Of a DNA stretch of 10,646 bases, positions 1 to 5,594 are shown piece by piece. Both the position numbers and the translations under genes were made by a program. The first letter of the stretch is position 1, and the number at the start of each line of letters is the position of its first letter. Source of the DNA: Fimbriimonadaceae bacterium (GTDB lineage: Bacteria > Armatimonadota > Fimbriimonadia > Fimbriimonadales > Fimbriimonadaceae); NCBI GenBank assembly GCA_020849075.1, contig JADLGZ010000069.1, forward strand, positions 1-10,646, read 5' to 3'. Under the pieces are notes generated by a model. It had not been told where the DNA came from, ran no database searches, and saw only the letters and a list, made by a program, of their open reading frames with translations.

Positions 1-126
1 AAGGAAGGGCAACGTCGTATTGTTACAATCCCAAGTTCGTTTGCCTATGGTGATCGTGGTGCCCCTCCGACGATCCCTCCGGGGGCAACTCTTGTATTTG
101 ATATCGAGCTTGTCAAACTCAATTAG
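1..126 (+). CDS. FKBP-type peptidyl-prolyl cis-trans isomerase, C-terminal 41 residues (partial)
   Basis: The window opens inside this gene and shows only its last 41 codons and a TAG stop. The visible residues are the typical end of an FKBP domain: a K-x-G-x-R-R segment, then IPSSFAYGDRGAPPTIPP and the final strand ATLVFDIELVKL. The Ala-Tyr-Gly loop and the Ile-Pro-Pro turn belong to the proline-binding pocket of FKBPs. The family catalyses cis-trans isomerisation of Xaa-Pro bonds during protein folding. Whether this copy is cytoplasmic or exported cannot be told, because the N-terminus lies outside the window. The stop overlaps by four bases the stop of the convergent metallopeptidase gene, leaving no room for a terminator between them. 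The family call is firm; the full length and any extra domains are unknown. Confidence 0.9.
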   Translation, partial: KEGQRRIVTIPSSFAYGDRGAPPTIPPGATLVFDIELVKLN

Positions 127-827
127 CTCTTAATCTCTTCCAAGAACTCTTTCCAAAGCGCGTCGGCGTCCTTACCTGTCACTCGAACAAACTCCGGCAT
201 CGGATCCTCGGCATTTCTTAACGCGAGGTCGAGGCATGGAACGAGTGCCATGTTGTACTTGCGTGATGCCCATGCTAGCCAAACTGCCGTAGTTCGGTAT
301 CCGTCGGTGAGCTTGCTCTTTTCTGGGTCTACCTTGGTCCTGCTGCGCCCTGCTTGCAACTCTGGCTCGTAGCGCCACCACCTGATATAGTCGGCAATTC
401 CCTCGACCAGCCACCCTGGTTTCTTGTCCGAGTCGGGATACGCCTGAATTACATGCGTGAGTTCGTGTACGACCACCCCGAGGTCATCTGGATGATCTGT
501 GATCCAGCTACCTTGAATCGTAATCGCCGGACCGCTGGCATAGGCGGGTGCGCCCTCAAATGGCTTGATGATCAGACTGATGACCTTCGATGGTTTATAT
601 GCACCGCCTTTCATTTTGCCGGTCATCGGATCGCGCCCATCTGTGGCAAGCAGCGTCGTTACGATTGGAAACCACTTCTCTGCCAGCAGTCTCGCTTCCC
701 TTCCCCACTCCTTGCCCTCCGGAAACTCTGAAGTATCCACGGCAATAATGGGTGTCTTCATTGCGGGTGCGAGCGGATAGACGTTCTTGTTTTGAGTTAG
801 CAGGACGAGAGCAACAGCCGGGATCAC
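123..827 (-). CDS. BSP-family (basic secretory protein-like) HExxH metallopeptidase
   Basis: A 234-residue protein with the zincin motif HELTH at residues 121-125, followed by PGWLVEGIADYIRW (137-150), where Glu142 lies in the usual place for a downstream zinc ligand or support residue. The order (IIAVDTSEFPE near residue 27, VVVHELTH, then WLVEGIADY) is that of the basic secretory protein family (PF04450), known from plant defence-related proteins and present in bacteria and fungi. The inferred role is a zinc peptidase. The start is GTG, because an in-frame stop lies only four codons upstream. The first 22 residues (hydrophobic AVALVLL, then LAPA) look like a short signal peptide, but they carry no positive residue before the hydrophobic core, so export is uncertain. 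An ATG at codon 23 would give a cytoplasmic form. It is the last gene of the three-gene unit, 16 bases after the esterase. The substrate is unknown. Confidence 0.82.
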   Translation of the reverse strand: MIPAVALVLLTQNKNVYPLAPAMKTPIIAVDTSEFPEGKEWGREARLLAEKWFPIVTTLLATDGRDPMTGKMKGGAYKPSKVISLIIKPFEGAPAYASGPAITIQGSWITDHPDDLGVVVHELTHVIQAYPDSDKKPGWLVEGIADYIRWWRYEPELQAGRSRTKVDPEKSKLTDGYRTTAVWLAWASRKYNMALVPCLDLALRNAEDPMPEFVRVTGKDADALWKEFLEEIKS

Positions 828-843
828 CGAACAATGTTACTCG

Positions 844-1740
844 CTACATTCGGCTGGCGAGCCAGGCCGAATTGTTAAGCACCATTTCCTTGTGCCAATC
901 ATGCCCGCCCGGGTAGGCGACGAGTTGTTTCTCCTCGGCTGACAAGGCTTCAAAAACAGACTCGACCGTTTCTGGCCGACAGGCTGGGTCTTTCTCGCCG
1001 TAGGTCACCAGCGTTGGCACTTGGCAATGCGTCGCCATGTTCAGCGTGTCGTAGTAGCTTAGGGTGTGCATCACACGTTCGCGACCAAGAGGGGCGTCCT
1101 CCATGAGGTCAACGAGTTCCTTCAGCGGGTAGCGGTAAGCGTTGCGGCTAAGGGCAAAGGGCATGGCCGCCAAAAAAGGCATGTCGGCGGCTACGGCTTT
1201 TACGATCGGAGACATTGCACCCGCCCAGATCGATAACCCAGCCCCTTGGCTCATGCCCATCACGCCAATCCGCTCCTCGTCCACTTCGCTTTGAGCTTGC
1301 AGCACTCGAATGGCGACCAATACATGCTGAATGAGCTTCCGAAAGATCCATGTTTCTGGGGCGAGAGCTCCTTCCGCGAAGTAGCCTCGAGCTACCTCGT
1401 ACTTCTCTTGATGGAAGGCCCCGAGCCCGTGAAGATTCAGCGACATGCTGACGAAGCCTTCACGGGTGCCGTATTCATTTGGGAGCAGCGATTCACGCCC
1501 GTAGGGTGGGATCCAAAGGAAGCTCCGGACTCGCTTGGCCGAACTTGGATAAGCAATCCAACCTTCCAGTGGCTGCCCCTCCGCCCCGCATAGGAGTAGT
1601 TTATCAATCAGATGTCCCGTTGGCGAGACACGGTCTGTTCGCTCACGCTTGAAGTACAACGGTACCTCCGCGGTCTCTGCAACCACACCAGCCCAAAACT
1701 CTTCAAAGTCTTCCGGTAGATATGGTTGGAACTCAGCCAC
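844..1740 (-). CDS. acetyl-esterase / alpha-beta hydrolase, CE7 (AXE1, cephalosporin-C deacetylase-like) family
   Basis: A 298-residue alpha/beta hydrolase. The nucleophile elbow GMSQGAG is at 162-168 (Ser164). The likely acid is Asp251 in YGEKDPACRPETV and the likely base is His280 in YPGGHDWH, giving a complete Ser-Asp-His triad. LSYYDTLNMATHCQVPTLV just before the Asp matches the layout of carbohydrate-esterase family 7, which removes acetyl groups from xylo-oligosaccharides and cephalosporin C. The family's Arg-Gly-Gln motif, expected before the elbow, appears here as HGLG (104-107), so this is a divergent member whose substrate should not be assumed. There is no signal peptide, so it is probably cytoplasmic. 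The start is GTG, two bases after the NIL gene stop. No strong Shine-Dalgarno sequence is visible, so translation is probably coupled. The overall fold is certain; acetyl-ester specificity is inferred. Confidence 0.85.
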   Translation of the reverse strand: MAEFQPYLPEDFEEFWAGVVAETAEVPLYFKRERTDRVSPTGHLIDKLLLCGAEGQPLEGWIAYPSSAKRVRSFLWIPPYGRESLLPNEYGTREGFVSMSLNLHGLGAFHQEKYEVARGYFAEGALAPETWIFRKLIQHVLVAIRVLQAQSEVDEERIGVMGMSQGAGLSIWAGAMSPIVKAVAADMPFLAAMPFALSRNAYRYPLKELVDLMEDAPLGRERVMHTLSYYDTLNMATHCQVPTLVTYGEKDPACRPETVESVFEALSAEEKQLVAYPGGHDWHKEMVLNNSAWLASRM

Positions 1741-1742
1741 GA

Positions 1743-1991
1743 CTAACTTGGGACACCCATTGAGCGCTGAACGGTATCAACGTGCAAGCCCGTCGTCATC
1801 AGCCAAGCCGTGGCGCGCTGAATCTCTTCGATCGGTCCATCAAGGCGAACTTGCACCCAACCATAATCGGGCTCAATACTTGCCTTTACAACGTTGACTT
1901 GGACATTGAATTCTCGGCAGAGGCGCCAGAGCCACGGTTGGTCGCATTGCTCGGCGCGACCCGTAAGGTTGATATCGACCGACGTAGTCAT
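1743..1991 (-). CDS. stand-alone NIL-domain protein
   Basis: An 82-residue protein made of a single NIL-type domain (PF09383). This is the small ferredoxin-like, ligand-sensing fold found at the C-terminus of the methionine-importer ATPase MetN. The diagnostic run is residues 19-50: PWLWRLCREFNVQVNVVKAS, then IEPDYGWVQVRL, followed by the helix IEEIQRATAWL (54-64). In MetN this domain binds methionine and inhibits transport. Here there is no ATPase domain and no permease nearby, so the ligand and partner are unknown. It begins with ATG only 21 bases from the divergent lipoprotein start, and it leads the operon with the esterase and metallopeptidase. Free-standing NIL proteins are known in diverse bacteria. 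The domain call is good; the function is open. Confidence 0.78.
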   Translation of the reverse strand: MTTSVDINLTGRAEQCDQPWLWRLCREFNVQVNVVKASIEPDYGWVQVRLDGPIEEIQRATAWLMTTGLHVDTVQRSMGVPS

Positions 1992-1996
1992 AGAAC
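1969..1996 (+). promoter_or_regulatory. candidate sigma70-type promoter for the lipoprotein-manC unit
   Basis: TTGATA (1969-1974, five of six consensus) and TAGAAC (1991-1996, four of six) are 16 bases apart. The predicted start is near 2003, about ten bases before the ATG at 2013. The -35 box lies within the start region of the NIL gene on the opposite strand. This promoter and the divergent one therefore interleave, so one bound polymerase should exclude the other. The call is by eye. Confidence 0.38.
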
Positions 1997-2031
1997 ATTA
2001 GAAAGTGTACCCATGAGTAAGCTAAACTCAA
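1991..2031 (-). promoter_or_regulatory. candidate sigma70-type promoter for the NIL-esterase-metallopeptidase unit
   Basis: On the minus strand, TTGAGT (2026-2031) and TACACT (2004-2009) are separated by 16 bases. Each matches four of six consensus positions. Transcription would start near 1997, leaving only a few bases before the ATG at 1991, so the mRNA would be almost leaderless. The -35 box lies inside the first codons of the divergent lipoprotein gene. The call is by eye and modest. Confidence 0.35.
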
Positions 2032-2450
2032 GTGTGCGACTTGCAGTGCCGTTTTGTGCCCTAGCCATTTCTGGCTGTGGGCTCCCAAACATTGTGGGGA
2101 AGTGGGAGAATGCCAGCTTCCTTGATGGAAAGGCAAAAGTTGTGTACGAATTCCGTCCAGACGGCACCTTTATGAGTTCTGTTCAAATGGATATGTCGGA
2201 TACCGGAATGGTGATGAATGCAACTGGTCATGGTACTTACACACTGAAGAAAGATCGCCTCGCAACGAACATCAAGGACTTTGCCCTTGATGGGGTGCCA
2301 GACTCAGTCAACCGAGAAGTCCGGCGGAACTTACCACGCATGGGTCGGCGATCCATCAGCGGCTCATTGCAATGGAGAACACCAGATTCATTTGTCCTGA
2401 TCGAAGATATTCGCGGTACAACGATGATCTTTGAGAGGGTCAAGAAGTGA
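2013..2450 (+). CDS. small lipoprotein with lipocalin-like domain
   Basis: A 145-residue predicted lipoprotein. The N-terminus MSKLNSSVRLAVPFCALAIS has basic residues, a hydrophobic core and the lipobox I-S-G-Cys22, so Cys22 should be lipidated after signal peptidase II cleavage. The mature part begins LPNIVGKWE and contains YEFRPDGTF and GTYTLKKDRLAT. This G-x-W ... F-x-x-D-G-T ... G-x-Y layout is typical of small bacterial lipocalin-like beta-barrel domains. The frame stays open upstream to 1782, but that part is antisense to the NIL gene and would bury the signal peptide, so the ATG at 2013 is chosen. The last bases form GTGA with the GTG start of the mannose-1-phosphate guanylyltransferase gene, so the two are almost certainly co-translated. 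The ligand and role are unknown; an envelope location is likely. Confidence 0.75.
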   Translation: MSKLNSSVRLAVPFCALAISGCGLPNIVGKWENASFLDGKAKVVYEFRPDGTFMSSVQMDMSDTGMVMNATGHGTYTLKKDRLATNIKDFALDGVPDSVNREVRRNLPRMGRRSISGSLQWRTPDSFVLIEDIRGTTMIFERVKK

Positions 2451-3538
2451 AGCGCATTGCCGTGATCATGGCGGGCGGATCAGGCGAACGGTTTTGGCCC
2501 CTCTCCCGACAGTCGCACCCCAAACAACTTCTTAAGCTGGCGCATCCGGACAAGTCACTCTTGGCTCAATCAATTGAGCGAATTCAGCCCATCGTAGGAC
2601 TTGAGAACATCATCATTGCAACCGCACCTCATCTCCTCGATCCAATCAGCGCGGCGCTTCCCTTCTTGGGTCCTTCGCAAATCCAAGCAGAGCCCCACAA
2701 ACGAAACACAGCCGGGTGCCTGGTTTGGACCGCGGCCAATATCCTCGCTCGCGATCCATCGCTCCGCGAGACGGCTTCCATTGCGGTCCTAACAGCTGAT
2801 CATAGAATTGAACCGGATGAAGGTTTTCAACGGACGATCCGCGCCGCTTTAGAACTAGCCGAGGAAACGGGCGGATTGGTAACCATCGGTATCCGTCCTG
2901 ATCGCCCAGAAACCGGCTACGGCTACATTGAATTGGCCAGCGACCTCGAGAGCCGCCAAAACGTGGCCTGCCACAGCGTGCGCGCCTTCAAAGAAAAGCC
3001 TGACTTGGCGACAGCGGGCCAGTTCCTCGCCAGCGGCCGGTTCCTCTGGAATAGCGGCACCTTCTTCTGGCGACTAGATGCCTTTCTTTCGGAACTTGCC
3101 ATTGCCGCCCCCGACTTATTTTCAAGCATCGAGAAGATCGCCTTCCAATTACGCGAGAAGGACGAAATCGGAGCAACGGCTACCTTTGCCACGTTGCCAA
3201 GTATCTCTATTGACTACGCCCTAATGGAGCGGGCAAAGAAGGTCTTTGTAGTCAGCGCTGACTTCAACTGGGACGACGTTGGTTCTTGGGATGCCCTTGA
3301 TCGGAGTTTGCCCCACGATGATTCAGGGAATGTGACGCAGGGCTCGTCGCTCTTGGTGGACACCAAGAACTCAATCGTAATGAATGAGCATGCTGGCCTT
3401 ACTACGTGCATACTTGGCGTGGACGGATTAGTTGTTGCAGTAACCGGCGACGCATTGCTGGTCATCCCCAAAGATCGAGCGCAAGAAGTTAAGACACTCG
3501 TTGACCAATTAAAGGTGCAACGCACAGACCTCTTGTAG
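2447..3538 (+). CDS. manC: mannose-1-phosphate guanylyltransferase (GDP-mannose pyrophosphorylase)
   Basis: A 363-residue nucleotidyltransferase that makes GDP-mannose from mannose-1-phosphate and GTP in the cytoplasm, for polysaccharide and glycoconjugate synthesis. The sequence shows the pyrophosphorylase signature AVIMAGGSGERFWPLSR (5-21) with HPKQLL (24-29), NTAG (87-90), VLTADHR (114-120, Asp118 a likely metal ligand), GYGYIE (157-162), FKEKP (181-185), WNSGTFFW (201-208), SIDYALMER (254-262) and FNWDDVGSWDAL (273-284). It is the short form, lacking the fused phosphomannose-isomerase domain of bifunctional ManC/AlgA proteins. The start is GTG, overlapping the upstream lipoprotein stop as GTGA, with AGAGGGT about nine bases ahead as ribosome-binding site. 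It converges with the hypothetical gene at 3543, only four bases apart and without a visible terminator. Confidence 0.92.
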   Translation: MKRIAVIMAGGSGERFWPLSRQSHPKQLLKLAHPDKSLLAQSIERIQPIVGLENIIIATAPHLLDPISAALPFLGPSQIQAEPHKRNTAGCLVWTAANILARDPSLRETASIAVLTADHRIEPDEGFQRTIRAALELAEETGGLVTIGIRPDRPETGYGYIELASDLESRQNVACHSVRAFKEKPDLATAGQFLASGRFLWNSGTFFWRLDAFLSELAIAAPDLFSSIEKIAFQLREKDEIGATATFATLPSISIDYALMERAKKVFVVSADFNWDDVGSWDALDRSLPHDDSGNVTQGSSLLVDTKNSIVMNEHAGLTTCILGVDGLVVAVTGDALLVIPKDRAQEVKTLVDQLKVQRTDLL

Positions 3539-3542
3539 CAGC

Positions 3543-4028
3543 CTAGTTTCGCTGAGACAAGGTAACAGGGCGCAAGATAGCGCGAAGGCTAAACTCATCG
3601 CCTACCTGCTTGACAAAGAAAGGCTTGATGGCCCCTCGCTCTTGGAACCACATCGCGCCTGAATCCTTGTCCCATACGAGATCCAAGGTTGCGGAACGAC
3701 CCTCGTATCGGATCACATAGTCAGGACTACCGGAGGCATTTGCCATGGCGCCCGGTTTGACGGCTTCCTTCAAAATAGGCTCCAAGACGGTGGCCCACCC
3801 TTTCGGCGTACTGTACTCGCGGAATACCGATACCCCAGGCCAATAAGACTGAAGGTCTCCCTTACTATTTGCAGGCTGGAGGACCAAGACCCGGACTTGA
3901 TTCGGGTATTCCAATGCATCAATGGCCGCTTCTGAGAAGCTTGGATCATACTTCGGTGGCTTCACGAAGAACGGGTAGGCGATCAAGCCGACCCCGCTGA
4001 TAATCATTGCCCAAAATAACTTTGCCAT
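3543..4028 (-). CDS. small membrane-anchored hypothetical protein
   Basis: I do not recognise this 161-residue protein. It begins MAKLFWAMIISGVGLIAYPF, a single hydrophobic anchor (about residues 4-20, possibly an uncleaved signal). The rest is mostly hydrophilic and would lie outside the cytoplasmic membrane. It has several Trp and Tyr residues (SYWPGVSVFREYSTPKGW near 62-79; MWFQERG near 126) but no cysteine pairs or catalytic motif that I can identify. An in-frame TTG at 4043 would add five residues. I prefer the ATG at 4028 because GGGTGA (4036-4041) lies seven bases before it and overlaps the TTG. It follows the YidB-like gene by 75 bases on the same strand, so it may be the last gene of the long run or have its own promoter. 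Confidence 0.65.
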   Translation of the reverse strand: MAKLFWAMIISGVGLIAYPFFVKPPKYDPSFSEAAIDALEYPNQVRVLVLQPANSKGDLQSYWPGVSVFREYSTPKGWATVLEPILKEAVKPGAMANASGSPDYVIRYEGRSATLDLVWDKDSGAMWFQERGAIKPFFVKQVGDEFSLRAILRPVTLSQRN

Positions 4029-4103
4029 CTGGCGTTCACCCAAGGATTTATGCCTTGAACGCGCAATTGTTCAGGCCAGTAGGACTACGGGAAACGCCGT
4101 GAC
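4029..4103 (-). other. short intergenic region with imperfect inverted repeat
   Basis: These 75 bases separate the YidB-like gene from the small hypothetical gene. On the minus strand they hold the Shine-Dalgarno sequence GGGTGA (4036-4041) and an imperfect inverted repeat, TGAAC at 4056-4060 facing GTTCA at 4069-4073. As RNA it would be a stem of about seven pairs with one bulge. No run of T follows, so a terminator is not supported. An operator or a chance fold is possible. A weak -10-like CATAAA is also present. Confidence 0.3.
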
Positions 4104-4985
4104 TTAACGATCTTTGAGCATGCCGACATGAGTCCAGTCCATCTGGAGCCCCGTACGCTTGGACATCGTAGCCAATTGTCGGCGGAACTGAGGAAGATCG
4201 CCCGCTTCCCCTTCTATAACGATTGTTCCTTGAACAGTAGAGATCTTTAGGACATTATGTGGATTATTCATAAGCTGTACGAGCTCGTAGAAGTGACCAA
4301 TCAACTGGGGGTCCTCGGCGTCCACTCCAATTAATGCGCCGCTCGCCTTCTCGCCAAGAACACGATCCAATACTCCTTGAAACTGGGCTAGTTGGGCCTT
4401 GGGGACTCGGCAATGATAAACAACGCCGACACCCTTGTGTTCTATCAAAAGGCTAGGTTCGGCACTCTCCTCGCCCGCTTGTTGAACCTTATGGATCGGT
4501 CCTTGTTCGGAGGGATTCTTGGCTTGGGACACCCCGAATCCCAGGGATGCCCAAATTGCCAAGCCCGTTAACAATACCGCCACCAACCCCCAACCAATTG
4601 AGGGACGTTGGGTGGTGTTCTGTGCCGTCTCGTGTTCTAGCTCTTGCTTCGGATTTGATTCGGGAGCCAAGTGACGGGCAAGCTGCGGTAGCGCAATAGT
4701 TGTAGCTTGGGTCACGCTCTCTATTGTGAGCCCGAAACGCTCGGCTAATTGATCCAATGCACCCGCGCCGAATAGGTTAGCAACGAGAGTATCGGATACT
4801 TGGGTCGGTTCATCGTGCAACCAGCGCTCAAGATTGCCGCCAAAACCGGCGGAGCGGACGCGGTCGAAAAACCCTTTAACTCCCCCATCGCTGCCCCGAA
4901 CATGGTTGACCAAGGCGCGAGCAATGTCCTCGGCTTTGTCACCCAGCATAGGGCGTAACAGTTCAATGAGTTCGTCCATTGGCAC
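4104..4985 (-). CDS. membrane-anchored protein with N-terminal YidB-like (DUF937-type) domain
   Basis: A 293-residue protein in three parts. Residues 1-107 resemble the YidB/DUF937 helical domain: GGVKGFFDRVRSAGFGGNLERWL (34-56), then LFGAGALDQLAERFGLTIESV and ALPQLARHLAPES (98-110), matching the family pattern of a Gly-rich turn, a leucine-rich helix pair and a closing LPQL-DxLTP-like segment. A Gln/Glu-rich linker leads to one transmembrane segment, about 130-150 (WGLVAVLLTGLAIWASLGFG). The C-terminal 140 residues form an alpha/beta-looking domain I do not recognise. Topology suggests a cytoplasmic YidB-like part and an extracytoplasmic C-terminus. GTG at 4985 is preferred over ATG at 4979 because AGG (4993-4995) is seven bases ahead of GTG. 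It follows rdgB by 12 bases, so it is in the same operon. YidB-like domains have no settled biochemical role. Confidence 0.62.
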   Translation of the reverse strand: MPMDELIELLRPMLGDKAEDIARALVNHVRGSDGGVKGFFDRVRSAGFGGNLERWLHDEPTQVSDTLVANLFGAGALDQLAERFGLTIESVTQATTIALPQLARHLAPESNPKQELEHETAQNTTQRPSIGWGLVAVLLTGLAIWASLGFGVSQAKNPSEQGPIHKVQQAGEESAEPSLLIEHKGVGVVYHCRVPKAQLAQFQGVLDRVLGEKASGALIGVDAEDPQLIGHFYELVQLMNNPHNVLKISTVQGTIVIEGEAGDLPQFRRQLATMSKRTGLQMDWTHVGMLKDR

Positions 4986-4997
4986 GAATGTACCTGC

Positions 4998-5594
4998 TTA
5001 GTGCCGGAGCGATTCAAATGCCAAAGCAAACAAGCGGAGCACCTTGCCACGATGGCTGATTGCGTGCTTTTGGTCTGAGGTTAAGTCTGCCATCGTACAA
5101 CCCATCTCGGGGAGCCAAAAGATGGGGTCATAGCCAAATCCCCCTCTACCGCTCGGAGTCGTGGCAATTGTTCCTTCGCAGCAAGCTTCAAACACCCTCG
5201 TGTCATGGGACGGATTAGCCAGAGCAACACAGCAACGAAATCGAGCCGACCGGTTTGCTTGCCCCTCTAGTTCCGCTAGTAGGAGTCCCATTTTCTCCGG
5301 GAATGGCATCTCTTCCCCACCAAATCGTTTGGAATAAAGACCTGGAGCACCACCAAGGGCATCAATCTCTAGCCCAGCATCATCCGCAAGGCACCATTCG
5401 CCAGTGTGGGCCGCTGCGTGCTCGGCCTTGATTGTCGCATTCTCCGCATACGTGGTTCCAGTTTCCTCAGGCTCCTGCTGGTGAGGAAAATCAAGAAGCG
5501 TAAGGATCTCAACCTCGGGCAACAACTGGGCAAGAATGGTCATCATCTCGCCGCCCTTCTTCGGGTTATGAGTGGCAATGACGAGGCGTTTCAG
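4998..5594 (-). CDS. rdgB: XTP/dITP diphosphatase (RdgB/HAM1 family), inferred CTG start
   Basis: A 198-residue inosine triphosphatase-family enzyme that hydrolyses XTP, ITP and dITP to the monophosphate and pyrophosphate, keeping deaminated purines out of nucleic acids. With a start at 5594 the protein begins MKRLVIATHNPKKGGEM, giving the family's conserved N-terminal T-x-N-x-x-K motif (Thr8, Asn10, Lys13). Later motifs are TYAENA (Glu51), ADDAGLEIDALGGAPGLYSKR (Asp71, Asp72), GGFGYDPIF (about 151-159) and ISHRGK (179-184). Length fits E. coli RdgB (197). The start codon would be CTG. No ATG, GTG or TTG is available between it and at least 45 bases upstream in frame, and the first downstream ATG (5546) deletes the motif. 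GGGGGTGA (5599-5606) sits ideally ahead of the CTG, which overlaps the lptD stop as CTGA. Family call is certain; the start is inferred. Confidence 0.93.
   Translation of the reverse strand: MKRLVIATHNPKKGGEMMTILAQLLPEVEILTLLDFPHQQEPEETGTTYAENATIKAEHAAAHTGEWCLADDAGLEIDALGGAPGLYSKRFGGEEMPFPEKMGLLLAELEGQANRSARFRCCVALANPSHDTRVFEACCEGTIATTPSGRGGFGYDPIFWLPEMGCTMADLTSDQKHAISHRGKVLRLFALAFESLRH

Noticed and set aside
821..827. Shared GTGATCCCGG at the starts of the metallopeptidase and lptD genes as a common regulatory element
   Set aside because: Ten bases at two sites, one of them overlapping the lptF stop, and the flanking sequence does not match. This is probably coincidence.
1246..1593. 115-codon open frame on the plus strand
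   Set aside because: It is antisense to the esterase gene, whose complete catalytic triad and family motifs show which strand is coding.
1782..2012. Upstream extension of the lipoprotein reading frame to 1782
   Set aside because: It is wholly antisense to the NIL-domain gene and would place the signal peptide and lipobox 77 residues into the protein.
2992..3054. Near-direct repeat around AGTTCCTCGCCAGCGGCCGGTTCCTC in manC
   Set aside because: It encodes FLASGRFLWNSG, a conserved stretch of the enzyme family. It reflects protein constraint and not a DNA repeat.
4054..4075. Inverted repeat upstream of the small hypothetical gene as a terminator
   Set aside because: The stem is short and bulged, and no T run follows on either strand. 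I keep it only as a weak feature of the intergenic region.
4998..5546. rdgB starting at ATG 5546
   Set aside because: This start removes the conserved T-x-N-x-x-K motif, leaving a protein shorter than the family, and it has no good ribosome-binding site.
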